NCBI GenBank assembly: GCA_937870825.1
Contig: CALMZO010000069.1
Coordinates: forward strand, 1-55,514
DNA: 55,514 nt
Direction of reading: 5' to 3'
From: an uncultured Chloroflexota bacterium
GTDB lineage: Bacteria > Chloroflexota > Anaerolineae > UBA4142 > SHND01
Both the position numbers and the translations under genes were made by a program. The notes under the pieces were generated by a model. That model did no database searches. It had not been told where the DNA came from and saw nothing but the letters and a program-made list of their open reading frames with translations. Positions 32,711 through 40,601 of this stretch are shown piece by piece. How positions within the stretch are numbered: position 1 is the stretch's first letter; each line of letters starts with the position of its first letter.

Positions 32711-33780
32711 TCGGCATCCCTCAATCTCCCCTCTCCTGATGTGCCTTTTACATCAGGAGAGGGGACAGGGGTGAGGTCAATCGTTCTTCCGCCCTCGCGC
32801 ATGGATTGCGTCGCGGCTTCCAACACTTGTACGACTGCCACACCTGCTTCGCCATTCGTGCGCGGAATTTTTCCATCGCGGATACATTCGACAAAATGCG
32901 CGCACTCGACGCGCAGCGGTTCCACCACATCAAGGCGCGGACTCAGTACATCGCCCACGCGATAAATGCGCTGCAATTCCGCGCGCGTTTCTTGATTCAA
33001 CTTGAGCGTTTCAACGCCGCTGTCGTACAACTTTACTTTTTCCATTGCCTCCAAATCGTCATAGACAACCATTTGCTTGGAACCGACGACGGTGGTGCGG
33101 CGCAGTTTCGCGGGCGACATCCAACTGACATGAATGTGTGCCATCACCTTGTCCGCAAATTCGAGCGTGATGAATGCGACATCTTCGATTTGGTCTTGCG
33201 TGTACGAATTCCCGCGCGCGCTGACGCGCAGGGGACGTTTTCCGAGCCAATACAAAATGATGGAAACATCGTGCGGCGCCAAATCCCAAATGACGTTAAT
33301 GTCGAATTGATGCAAGCCGAGATTCACGCGGGACGAATCAATGTAATAAATCTCGCCGAGCATGCCGCGTTCAATCATCTCTTTGACTTTGGTCACCGCA
33401 GGATTGTAAATGAACGTGTGTCCCACCATCAACACGCGTTCGCTTTCGCGCGCACAGTCGGCAATTTCGCGCGCGGTCTCGCTCGTTCCCGCAAGGGGTT
33501 TTTCGACGAGAACATGTTTACCCGCGCGCAGTGCGTCGAGCGCCAGTTTGCGATGTGTGGAGACAGGCGTCGCAATGACCACCGCATCCACTTTGGGGTC
33601 GTTCAACGCCTCATTGTAATCGCGTGTGGTTGTGAGTGTGGGATACTGACTAGCGAGAGGGGCGAGTTTTGCCGCGTCGAGGTCGCACACGTAAGCGACG
33701 CGGGCGCCGGGGACTTGGGAAAAATTACGGATGAGATTGGGACCCCAGTAACCTGCGCCAATCACTGCAAGGTGAATCAT
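32707..33780 (-). CDS. Gfo/Idh/MocA-family sugar oxidoreductase, repeat-encoded C terminus
   Basis: From ATG 33780 (357 residues) the protein has the Rossmann start MIHLAVIGAGYWGPNLIRNF, the EKP motif (residues 93-95) and a second-domain GLHQFDINVIWDLAPHDVSIILYW. The family oxidises or reduces nucleotide sugars; with the aminotransferase and SDR it fits a 3-keto amino-sugar route such as that of UDP-GlcNAc-derived acids, an inference. The last about 22 residues (LTPVPSPDVKGTSGEGRL) come from a GGGTGAGGT-type repeat at 32726-32777 read in reverse. The longer start that adds LTFLASRFSLLASH is only the heptad array translated. Confidence 0.88.
   Translation of the reverse strand: MIHLAVIGAGYWGPNLIRNFSQVPGARVAYVCDLDAAKLAPLASQYPTLTTTRDYNEALNDPKVDAVVIATPVSTHRKLALDALRAGKHVLVEKPLAGTSETAREIADCARESERVLMVGHTFIYNPAVTKVKEMIERGMLGEIYYIDSSRVNLGLHQFDINVIWDLAPHDVSIILYWLGKRPLRVSARGNSYTQDQIEDVAFITLEFADKVMAHIHVSWMSPAKLRRTTVVGSKQMVVYDDLEAMEKVKLYDSGVETLKLNQETRAELQRIYRVGDVLSPRLDVVEPLRVECAHFVECIRDGKIPRTNGEAGVAVVQVLEAATQSMREGGRTIDLTPVPSPDVKGTSGEGRLRDAD
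32726..32777. repeat. GGGTGAGGT-type palindromic element at the end of the oxidoreductase gene
   Basis: CTCCCCTCTCCTGATGTG pairs with CATCAGGAGAGGGG and is followed by the tail GGGGTGAGGT. It is read in the antisense direction by the oxidoreductase gene and supplies its final residues. Confidence 0.85.
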
Positions 33781-33803
33781 AGACAACGCAGCGATTTTAG
33801 CAT

Positions 33804-33867
33804 GAGAAGCGAGAAGCGAGAAACGAGAAGCGAGAAACGTCAAACGTGAAACGTCAAACGTCAAACC
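33804..33867. repeat. GAGAAGC/GAGAAAC/GTCAAAC heptad array
   Basis: Nine 7-bp units without spacer: five of GAGAAGC/GAGAAAC type, then GTCAAAC, GTGAAAC, GTCAAAC and GTCAAAC. It lies upstream of the oxidoreductase start. Confidence 0.85.
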
Positions 33868-33907
33868 TAAAATGTGCGTAAAGGGCGTTCTCTAACGCCG
33901 ACTCATT

Positions 33908-35056
33908 CTAAAACGTGTAGAGGGCAAAATCACTCTGACACGGATTGCCGCGCGTGAGCCACATTTTTTGTTCGGTCAAATCAATCAGCGCAGAAAAAAC
34001 GGTGACGCTCTGTCCCGCGTGTTTGCAGACACTCCACGGCGCGTAGACATGGTCACGCACAAAACGCGCGCACACATCAAAATCAATTTGCCCGCGATAT
34101 TTGCGCGCATAATCGAACGCGCGCGCGCAACGCGACGCCGACATGGCGATATTCTGCGCGTCGGCTTCAAACGGCAGCATGTTTTCGTCAAGATAATGAT
34201 TGGTATGCGCGAGCGCGCCGCCGTGTTCAAAACTCCAGGACAGCGCGACGGCTGTCGCAGACCCTTCCGCGTTCACAATGCGTTCATCCCGCGACGAAAT
34301 GATGTTGTTGTAACTCGACGCGCGTTCGGGCAACAGCGCGGACGCGAGCGCGTTTTCCAAATTTGTTTGCGCCAAAATGTCGCGCACGATGAGCAAACGC
34401 GGCACGCCGACACGCGAATCGTTCGCGTTCAATTGGTTGCCCGTCAAGCAGATGCCCGCGTTGTTCATGCCGATACTGATAAACAGACCGCCAACTGTCA
34501 CCGCTAAAATTTCCGGCTCGCCATTCACACAAAAACGCGTGACGAACAAGTGCGGCATCGAACTCGCCCCCAAATCGTTATTGTGGGCGAGCCACACATG
34601 CCCGTCGCGCGTCGCAGGCACCGCGGCAGCGAGGTCGGAGCAGCCCTTTGACCTCTCCCTTTCTCCCTCTCCTTTTGACCTCTCTCTGTCGCCCTCTCCT
34701 TTTGACCTTTCCCTTTCTCCCTCTCCTTTTGAAGGAGAGGGACGGGGTGAGGTACCCCCCCGCACTTCTTCGTACAGCAACTCTTCCACGCTCATCAAAA
34801 ACAAATCATCGAACGGGATGCCCGCGCCGTCCGCGGAGCCGCGCAGTTCCTCGACAACGTTGGGCAAATGTTTTTGCGTTGCCGCCAAAAATGGCGCGCT
34901 CGCGCGGAGCAATGAATTCCAGCGTTCGCCATAGTCGGCGCGCGTTTCGGCGTGCATCGCGCACAACGAATCGCGCGCGGCGACACCGATTTGATGCCCC
35001 ACCTCGTAATGAGTGCCGCGCGTTTCAATGATGCGAAGGGGAAATGAATTGTTCAT
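33908..35056 (-). CDS. C45-family acyltransferase/peptidase with inserted repeat
   Basis: This 382-residue protein resembles C45 (acyl-CoA:6-aminopenicillanate acyltransferase-like) Ntn hydrolases: N-terminal YEVGHQIGVAARD, then GIPFDDLFLMSVEELLYEE, then CSDLAAAVPATRDGHVWLAHNND, and GNQLNANDSRVGVPRLLIVRDIL. The presumed nucleophile is Cys139 in the G-C pair where family members cut themselves. Directly before it (residues about 100-138) an element inserted in frame adds TSPRPSPSKGEGERER and three repeats of a 9-residue unit. The ATG overlaps the stop of a tiny upstream ORF (35053-35202). No signal peptide is seen. Confidence 0.8.
   Translation of the reverse strand: MNNSFPLRIIETRGTHYEVGHQIGVAARDSLCAMHAETRADYGERWNSLLRASAPFLAATQKHLPNVVEELRGSADGAGIPFDDLFLMSVEELLYEEVRGGTSPRPSPSKGEGERERSKGEGDRERSKGEGERERSKGCSDLAAAVPATRDGHVWLAHNNDLGASSMPHLFVTRFCVNGEPEILAVTVGGLFISIGMNNAGICLTGNQLNANDSRVGVPRLLIVRDILAQTNLENALASALLPERASSYNNIISSRDERIVNAEGSATAVALSWSFEHGGALAHTNHYLDENMLPFEADAQNIAMSASRCARAFDYARKYRGQIDFDVCARFVRDHVYAPWSVCKHAGQSVTVFSALIDLTEQKMWLTRGNPCQSDFALYTF
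34650..34762. repeat. expanded GGGTGAGGT-type element inside the C45 gene
   Basis: Three imperfect copies of a 27-bp unit (around CTCCCTTTCTCCCTCTCCTT) precede the usual hairpin partner GGAGAGGG and the tail ACGGGGTGAGGTA. The length keeps the reading frame of the gene on the other strand. Confidence 0.8.
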
Positions 35057-35202
35057 GGTTTTTTGGCAAAAATATTGACGCGGTAGCTTGATGCTCTACG
35101 TTGGGATTGCGCGCGTTCACGCACTTTCAGCATTTCAAACTCTGCGTACTTGCGCGCGATGTTGTCGTAATTGTCGCGCGTGGCTTTGAGCCAGTCATTC
35201 AT
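35053..35202 (-). CDS. small ORF, possible methyltransferase N-terminal remnant
   Basis: A 49-codon frame: MNDWLKATRDNYDNIARKYA, then EFEMLKVRERAQSQ and an ending KKP. Its TGA overlaps the ATG of the C45 gene, the arrangement seen for coupled genes. The YDNIARKYAEF pattern resembles the extreme N terminus of class I SAM-dependent methyltransferases (often YDxxAxxYxxxF), but the rest of such a protein is absent. It may be a remnant or an unrecognised short protein. A terminator lies just upstream of its start. Confidence 0.35.
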   Translation of the reverse strand: MNDWLKATRDNYDNIARKYAEFEMLKVRERAQSQRRASSYRVNIFAKKP

Positions 35203-35218
35203 CGGCGCACCAAGTATA

Positions 35219-35255
35219 ACAAAAAACCTCGCAAGTCACCAAGACTTGCGAGGTT
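35219..35255 (-). terminator. intrinsic terminator after the bactofilin-like gene
   Basis: AACCTCGCAAGTC pairs with GACTTGCGAGGTT across ACCAA. On the minus strand a T run follows. It lies 5 bp after the stop at 35260. Confidence 0.85.
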
Positions 35256-35259
35256 TGAA

Positions 35260-36417
35260 TTACACATTTGATTTCGGTTCTTCGGATTCGCTTGGCGGCG
35301 TATCCGCTTTGCTTTCGATTGGCGGCGGCTCCACCATTTTTGTTTCTATGGCGGGCGGGGCAGATGCCGTGTTCTGCGCTTGGCGCGCTTTTTCTTCCCA
35401 CGCCGCGACATCGGCAGCACTGGGCGTGTACGTACCCGGAACGCTCGGTCCCGCTCCCGCGACGGCGGGCGTCAACATCATCCCCGGCGCGGTTGGATAG
35501 GTGCGCGTGCCGAAACGTGTCAGTACGACCGCGCCTAACCCAATCAAGCCGACGATGAACGAAATCAACCAGCCGATGATTGGGACTTGACCAATAAACA
35601 TTAAAAGTACGACACCTAAAATCACGGCAACCACAGGAAGAATGTCACGGGCTTTGAGCGCTTGCAAAATTTTCTCGCCTGCGAGCAGCCCGATGCCGAT
35701 ACTCCCAAAAATCCACGCGGCGGCAGAAACCACGCCGAGAATAATTGTAACCGGAATGCCGATGATGGTAATAAAAAGCAAGATGCACAAAATCGGCAGT
35801 ACAAGCACCGTCAAGCAGCCGACCCCCGCCGCGTTGAGCGGCTTGGTTTGCGCGGCATCACTGACGCGGCGCGTGGCATTCGGCGCAAAAATCACGACGA
35901 GTGCGCCGAGCGCGGCAAAGGCGAGCGCAGTGACGATTCCTCCCAGCAGGTCAAAGCCCCAATTGCGGGTGAAGGAACCTGTAAAGGGATGAATCGGAAA
36001 ATTTCCGCGATTGGTGTTGATGTCGCCCCGCACAGTTGCGCCGGGCGCGCGTCGAACATTTCCGCCCATCACCCAAATTTCACCATTGACTATGGCGGTA
36101 TCGCCCAGCATGACATTTCCGCCAAAGGTAACAATATCTCCGCCGATGGTGCCGGCGATGTTGATGTTGCTGCCAAAGTCGGCGAGGTCCCCGCGCACGG
36201 TTGCTCCCTGCTCAATGGTGACATTGCAGCCAAAGACAAGCAGACTTTCAATGTTCTGTCCTGAAGCGACAGTGAGGTTGTTGCCCGCGCAAAATTCGCC
36301 GTCACTCTGTAGAGTTTGCGCGAACGCCGGTGTGACGGTGAGCAGAACGAGCGCCGCCGTCAAGCCGAGGGCGAGTAAAAAATTGCGAAACATGAATTTG
36401 TGCGACATGATGTACAT
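35260..36417 (-). CDS. bactofilin-like (polymer-forming) membrane protein with signal peptide
   Basis: This 385-residue protein starts with a signal peptide (FLLALGLTAALVLLTVTPAFAQ). Residues about 45-150 have the repeating short beta-strand pattern of bactofilin/polymer-forming proteins (SLLVFGCNVTIEQGATVRGD, IGGDIVTFGGNVMLGDTAIV, GEIWVMGGNV). Three to four membrane segments follow (about 165-310), then a Pro-rich, acidic C-terminal tail. It would form a surface-exposed beta-helix anchored in the membrane. It starts 3 bp after the stop of the anti-sigma gene, so it is the third gene of a sigma operon. Confidence 0.75.
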   Translation of the reverse strand: MYIMSHKFMFRNFLLALGLTAALVLLTVTPAFAQTLQSDGEFCAGNNLTVASGQNIESLLVFGCNVTIEQGATVRGDLADFGSNINIAGTIGGDIVTFGGNVMLGDTAIVNGEIWVMGGNVRRAPGATVRGDINTNRGNFPIHPFTGSFTRNWGFDLLGGIVTALAFAALGALVVIFAPNATRRVSDAAQTKPLNAAGVGCLTVLVLPILCILLFITIIGIPVTIILGVVSAAAWIFGSIGIGLLAGEKILQALKARDILPVVAVILGVVLLMFIGQVPIIGWLISFIVGLIGLGAVVLTRFGTRTYPTAPGMMLTPAVAGAGPSVPGTYTPSAADVAAWEEKARQAQNTASAPPAIETKMVEPPPIESKADTPPSESEEPKSNV

Positions 36418-36420
36418 TCC

Positions 36421-36933
36421 TCAACGATTTGGAATCGGGGTATTGAAAGCCCCGGTGATACGCGCCCAAAAGACGGTAAGCGCAAGCGCGCCCAGCGCGT
36501 ACAACAACAAGGGTCCTTGTCCGACAAAACGAAGGAGCGCGGACAAAAATGAGAACGAGGCAGGAATCAAAACAAAAACCCCGCTTGAAAAAAAGACAAT
36601 GGTCTCGACGAGCAGATTCCGGTTACTGACGAGCCAAACGAACGCGGCGAGTGACCCTAAAAAAAGGATGACCAAGGTCAACAGCCACTGCGTGCGGGTG
36701 CGCCGTTTTTCCAATGCTTCCAGACGCGCCATCACGCGCGCGGTGAACCCTTCTTCGGGAATTGCCATGCCCGTTCGTTTGAGCAGCGAATCAAACTCGC
36801 GCAGTCCTTCTGCCGCGATGCGAATGGCGAGCGATTCTTGCATCGCCTCATTCACTTGGACTTGCTCTTGCGCGGTCAGCGGTTCGTCGAGCGCTTTGGC
36901 AATCAATTCAATAATTTGTTCGTTATCTGGCAT
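36421..36933 (-). CDS. membrane anti-sigma factor candidate
   Basis: From ATG 36933 (170 residues) the protein has a cytoplasmic helical start (DNEQIIELIAKALDEPLTAQEQVQVNEAMQ), like the sigma-binding part of anti-sigma factors, then a basic stretch, and three hydrophobic segments. A zinc-binding HxxxCxxC motif is not seen, so it is not a ZAS-type protein. The call rests on position, 11 bp overlap with the ECF sigma gene, and topology. The longer frame upstream runs through the end of the sigma gene and is rejected. Confidence 0.6.
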   Translation of the reverse strand: MPDNEQIIELIAKALDEPLTAQEQVQVNEAMQESLAIRIAAEGLREFDSLLKRTGMAIPEEGFTARVMARLEALEKRRTRTQWLLTLVILFLGSLAAFVWLVSNRNLLVETIVFFSSGVFVLIPASFSFLSALLRFVGQGPLLLYALGALALTVFWARITGAFNTPIPNR

Positions 36934-37507
36934 GGCGTAACTCCAGGCGGGTTTTCGCATTCGGCTCGGGACGCAAATGTTTGCCAAGCATCTGGCGGGC
37001 GCGGAATAATTTTACTTTGACGGTGCCGACATTGTCGCCGGTGATTTTGCTAATTTCTTCGAGTGACATTTCATTCCAGTACTTGAGTGTTAACACGATG
37101 CGATACTGCGGCGGTAATTTTTGCAGTGCGCGTTGGACTTCTTCCTCGCGTTCGCGCGCAAGCGCGCTGTGTTCGGGCGAGGGCAAATCGGAAACAAGTG
37201 ACGGCGCGGACTCATCCCAACGCGGGTCGTCGAACGAGAGCCATTGAAATTTGCGGCGGCGCAAGCGGTCAATGCAATGGTGCGCGGCGACGGACAAAAG
37301 CCACGTCCCAAAACTCTGATTCGGGTCGTAGGTTTTCAACTGCGCGTACGCGCGCAAAAAGGTTTCTTGCGCGGCGTCCTCCGCATCATTGCGATTGCCC
37401 AACATCCGATACGCGAGGTTATAGACGGGTGTTTGAAATTCTGCCACGATTTGGGCGAACGCGAGTTTATCGCCTGTACGGGCGGCAGAAATGATATGTG
37501 GTTCCAT
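36923..37507 (-). CDS. ECF-type RNA polymerase sigma factor
   Basis: This 194-residue protein has region 2 (FQTPVYNLAYRMLGNRNDAEDAAQETFLRAYAQLKTYDPNQSFGTWLLSVAAHHCIDRLRRR) and region 4 (LQKLPPQYRIVLTLKYWNEMSLEEISKITGDNVGTVKVKLFRARQML), separated by a short linker. No region 3 is present, as in ECF sigma factors. It directs RNA polymerase to a small regulon and is normally held by the membrane anti-sigma factor encoded next. The envelope protein in the same operon suggests an envelope or surface stress role, an inference. A 12-unit heptad array lies upstream (37591). Confidence 0.92.
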   Translation of the reverse strand: MEPHIISAARTGDKLAFAQIVAEFQTPVYNLAYRMLGNRNDAEDAAQETFLRAYAQLKTYDPNQSFGTWLLSVAAHHCIDRLRRRKFQWLSFDDPRWDESAPSLVSDLPSPEHSALAREREEEVQRALQKLPPQYRIVLTLKYWNEMSLEEISKITGDNVGTVKVKLFRARQMLGKHLRPEPNAKTRLELRHAR

Positions 37508-37590
37508 GCGGCTTGTTCTGGTGTGCTATACGGCAAGTGAGAAAAAGAGTTACAGGTGACCAGAAAGGGAAATATGGGAAATTGGGAGAC

Positions 37591-37674
37591 GAGAGGCGAG
37601 AAACGAGAAACGAGAAACGAGAAACGAGAAACGAGAAACGAGAAACGAGAAACGTCAAACGTCAAACGTCAAAC
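37591..37674. repeat. 12-unit GAGAAAC/GTCAAAC heptad array
   Basis: GAGAGGC, eight exact GAGAAAC units, then three exact GTCAAAC units, all 7 bp with no spacers. It lies between the sigma gene start and the unknown gene at 37739, the longest array in the window. Confidence 0.9.
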
Positions 37675-37738
37675 GTTATAACGAACTCATTCATCCAATT
37701 TGCGAAATTGAGCAGAAGAGAGGAAAACAAAATACGCG

Positions 37739-38062
37739 CTATGAGCCAACTCTAGTCAGGATTGCTAACGTCTCTTTGCTGACGCGCAACTGACTACCGA
37801 GTGGAACATCTTGTCTGGAAGCATCCTCAAGGAGTAGAATTGTTCTCCATTCGCTTGTATTACCTTCCAAAAGGAAATGCTCTGCTTGAAACTTGCCATC
37901 GAATTGTTTCTCTGTGCCGTCTGGAGCATAAATCTTGATCTTTGTATGGAGAGGCATTGTCGAATGCCCGACTCGACTAGGCAAATTTGGAATGATTATC
38001 AGTCCTCGCCCCTTGACGAAAAATGTGGTGTTGATTTTGAGTGGAGCAAATTCTATTTCCAT
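37739..38062 (-). CDS. small unknown beta-rich protein, low GC
   Basis: From ATG 38062 (107 residues): MEIEFAPLKINTTFFVKGRG, then LIIIPNLPSRVGHSTMPLHTKIKIYAPDGTEKQ. The F-V-K-G-R-G pattern and short strands recall EF-Tu domain-2-like barrels, but I do not recognise it with confidence. Its base composition is clearly more AT-rich than the neighbours. It overlaps the end of the phosphodiesterase gene by 10 bp, so it may be translated with it. Possible recent arrival. Function unknown. Confidence 0.55.
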   Translation of the reverse strand: MEIEFAPLKINTTFFVKGRGLIIIPNLPSRVGHSTMPLHTKIKIYAPDGTEKQFDGKFQAEHFLLEGNTSEWRTILLLEDASRQDVPLGSQLRVSKETLAILTRVGS

Positions 38063-38832
38063 AATATGTGTTCTAACGCCATTTTCGTCACAGCCGGATG
38101 ATTCGTCAACAAGACGGGCGCGCCGAGCCGGCGATAAAATTTGAGGCGCGGTTCGGGCGCGGGGTCGAGGGGGCAGCAAATTTTATTGAGACGTTTTGCC
38201 CACGCGAAGTAAAAGGGATTGAGATAGAGCAAGGGAAAAAACGGTCCGAGCAATTCGGCGTCATGCAAAGGCAGCGGATTTTTCAGCGTAATCTTGCCAA
38301 TCGGAATGCTTGGAGCAATCCGTTTGCAAGCACGCATGCGCGCATCGTTAAAAGAAAGCAGCACGGTACGTTCCAACGCGTTGTGCTGCGCCAAAAGCTT
38401 GAGGAGCCGTTCCGCGTCGCGCGTTTGGATAAAGCGGTCATCTTTCAGTTCAAGCGCGATCGGCGTATTTTGTGCTGACGTGAACTGCAAAAATTCCGCG
38501 AGCGTCAAAATTTCCTCATCGCCCACTTGTGCGCGCGATTCAAACGAACGCTGCGCGCGAAATTTTTTGATTTCCGCAAGCGTCATGTTCGCGACGATGC
38601 CCGAACCGTTGGTGGTGCGTTCCAGCGTCGCGTCGTGCATCAATATAATTTCATCGTCGCGTGTGAAACGAATATCCGTTTCCAAAACATCCGCGCCTTG
38701 CTTTAACGCGCGTTCAAATGCCGCGCGCGTATTTTCGGGCAATTCATCCGACGAACCGCGATGCGCCATGAGGAGGGGCAGCGCGTCGCGCGGGCGCGCG
38801 AGTACATGCTGCGGCGTCAGTGCATTGTTCAT
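38053..38832 (-). CDS. glycerophosphodiester phosphodiesterase (GDPD family)
   Basis: This 259-residue protein has the GDPD signature: AHRGSSDELPENTRAAF (His24, Arg25, Glu33), then DVLETDIRFTRDDEIILMHDATLERTTNG (Glu51, Asp53, His66). These residues bind the metal and act on the phosphodiester. It splits glycerophosphodiesters into glycerol-3-phosphate and an alcohol. No signal peptide or membrane segment, so cytoplasmic. The start is preceded by heptads (38836) rather than a clear Shine-Dalgarno. Confidence 0.9.
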   Translation of the reverse strand: MNNALTPQHVLARPRDALPLLMAHRGSSDELPENTRAAFERALKQGADVLETDIRFTRDDEIILMHDATLERTTNGSGIVANMTLAEIKKFRAQRSFESRAQVGDEEILTLAEFLQFTSAQNTPIALELKDDRFIQTRDAERLLKLLAQHNALERTVLLSFNDARMRACKRIAPSIPIGKITLKNPLPLHDAELLGPFFPLLYLNPFYFAWAKRLNKICCPLDPAPEPRLKFYRRLGAPVLLTNHPAVTKMALEHILWK

Positions 38833-38835
38833 ATC

Positions 38836-38902
38836 GTCAAACGTGAAACGTCAGTCGTCAAGTGTCAAACATCAAACATAGATTGATACCTTGACGTTTC
38901 AC
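38836..38902. repeat. GTCAAAC heptad array with inverted partner
   Basis: Six heptads (GTCAAAC, GTGAAAC, GTCAGTC, GTCAAGT, GTCAAAC, ATCAAAC), then an inverted TTGACGTTTCAC ending at 38902. It fills the gap between the transporter and phosphodiesterase genes. Confidence 0.7.
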
Positions 38903-38912
38903 CTTTGTCGTT

Positions 38913-40409
38913 TTACGCCGTGACCCCTTCTTTCGCATCATTCGCCTTTGCTTCGCCAATCGCGCGCGGGACATTGACGGTGACGAGCAGCGCGAGTCCG
39001 AGCACGAAAAAGATAATGACGGACAAAAGTCCGACGCGCAAACTGCCTGTCATTTGATTGACGACGCCAAACACGAAAGGTCCAAGCCACGACGTGCCGC
39101 GTTCGCTGATTTCATAGAACGAGAAGAATTCTGCCTCCTGTCCTTTGGGAATCATTTGTGAAAAGAGCGAACGGCTCAATGCTTGACTGCCGCCCAGCAC
39201 GAGGGCGATGATGAATCCCAAAATCCAAAATTCAAATTGGCGTTGCTCCATACCCAAAACCGGCACTTGACTCGTCATGCCGAGCCACGCGTACACCACC
39301 ACGCCTCCCCAGATAAAGAGCGAAACGATAATCGCGTTGCGCGCGCCCAACCTGCGCGCGAGAAACGCAAACAAAAATGCGCCGCCGAACGCGACGAATT
39401 GAATCATCAAAATGACAAGAATCAACATGTTCGTCGGCATGCCCAATTCTTGCGCCGCATAAATTGCCGCGATGTTGATAACCGTTTGAATGCCGTCGTT
39501 GTACAACAAATACGCGAGCAAATACTTGACGCCTTCGGGCAGTGAGCGCGATTTGCGTACCATGAAAATCACCAGCACTGCAATCGGACCCAGCGCGGGC
39601 AACAAGGCAATGGCGATGGGTACGCCGAGAACGATGAGTATTGGAATTAACAATGGCAATACGGTCAGAGCTGCGACGACCTGTGTCGAGACGCCGAGCA
39701 ATTTTGCCAGTTGCGAAAAACCGACAGACACGTACGTTTCGCCTGCGGGCAAGGGACGCACCGCGTGACGCGGGCGCAGTGTGGCAAAGGTGATGAATGA
39801 AAACACCAACCACCATACGCCCGCGGATGCCAAACTAATGCGTGCGACCATCGCGGAATCGAGACCAATACGCGAACCGAACATGAACAGAATCAAATTG
39901 AGCAGCAACAAAATCCCGCCGCCCAAATAGCCCATCGCAAAACCGCGCGACGAAACACTGTCGCGTGTTTCCTCTGTAGAAATGTCGGGCAAGTACGCGT
40001 TGTAAAAAACGATGCTCGCGCCGAAACACACATTCGCCAGAATAAACAGCAAACCGCCGAACCAATAGCCATCGGCGGTAATGAAAAACATTGCAATCGT
40101 CGCCGCCGCGCCGAGCGTGCTAAAAAATTGCAGGAGACGTTTGCGAATGTGTGAATAGTCCGCAAGCGCGCCGAGAATCGGCAGAACCGTCACTTGCAAA
40201 AGCACCGACGCGGAAATGCAGTACGCAAAAAATGAATCGAACCGAATCGGCACGTTAAAGAAATACAACAAGCCCGCTGTGTTTTGCGTAGCGTCTTCCG
40301 CGAGACTTGTCAGATACGGACCGAGAAAAACCGTTCCGACCGTCGTGCTAAACGCGGAACTCGCCCAATCGTACATCGTCCAGCCAAAAATTTCGCGGCG
40401 GTTGTTCAT
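38913..40409 (-). CDS. UMF1/Atg22-like MFS transporter
   Basis: This 498-residue protein starts MNNRREIFGWTMYDWASSAF, exactly the start of the UMF1 (Atg22-like) branch of the major facilitator superfamily, and has twelve hydrophobic segments with short loops. The substrate is not known for bacterial members; fungal relatives export amino acids. The gene converges with no partner and lies upstream of the phosphodiesterase gene, with its own promoter region in the 190 bp gap before the + strand gene at 40602. Confidence 0.85.
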   Translation of the reverse strand: MNNRREIFGWTMYDWASSAFSTTVGTVFLGPYLTSLAEDATQNTAGLLYFFNVPIRFDSFFAYCISASVLLQVTVLPILGALADYSHIRKRLLQFFSTLGAAATIAMFFITADGYWFGGLLFILANVCFGASIVFYNAYLPDISTEETRDSVSSRGFAMGYLGGGILLLLNLILFMFGSRIGLDSAMVARISLASAGVWWLVFSFITFATLRPRHAVRPLPAGETYVSVGFSQLAKLLGVSTQVVAALTVLPLLIPILIVLGVPIAIALLPALGPIAVLVIFMVRKSRSLPEGVKYLLAYLLYNDGIQTVINIAAIYAAQELGMPTNMLILVILMIQFVAFGGAFLFAFLARRLGARNAIIVSLFIWGGVVVYAWLGMTSQVPVLGMEQRQFEFWILGFIIALVLGGSQALSRSLFSQMIPKGQEAEFFSFYEISERGTSWLGPFVFGVVNQMTGSLRVGLLSVIIFFVLGLALLVTVNVPRAIGEAKANDAKEGVTA

Positions 40410-40601
40410 GTCAACTCCTTTGTCGAGTGCGAGGAAATGTGAAACATCGGCGATTATAAAGGCGCGGCGCGCTCTGCGTCAATGGGGGAAGCGCGGAAAG
40501 GATAAAGGAAGAATGGAAAGACACAATGCACCCTGGACAGAATTCGCGCTTGCGCGCATGATTCAAAACGGCGATAATCGTCAGAGAAAAAGGATTCCAT
40601 C

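Noticed and set aside
33781..33864. Longer start of the oxidoreductase (adding LTFLASRFSLLASH)
   Set aside because: This is the heptad array in translation; the Rossmann start follows at 33780.
37591..37674. CRISPR array
   Set aside because: Units are 7 bp, without 28-37 bp repeats or unique spacers.
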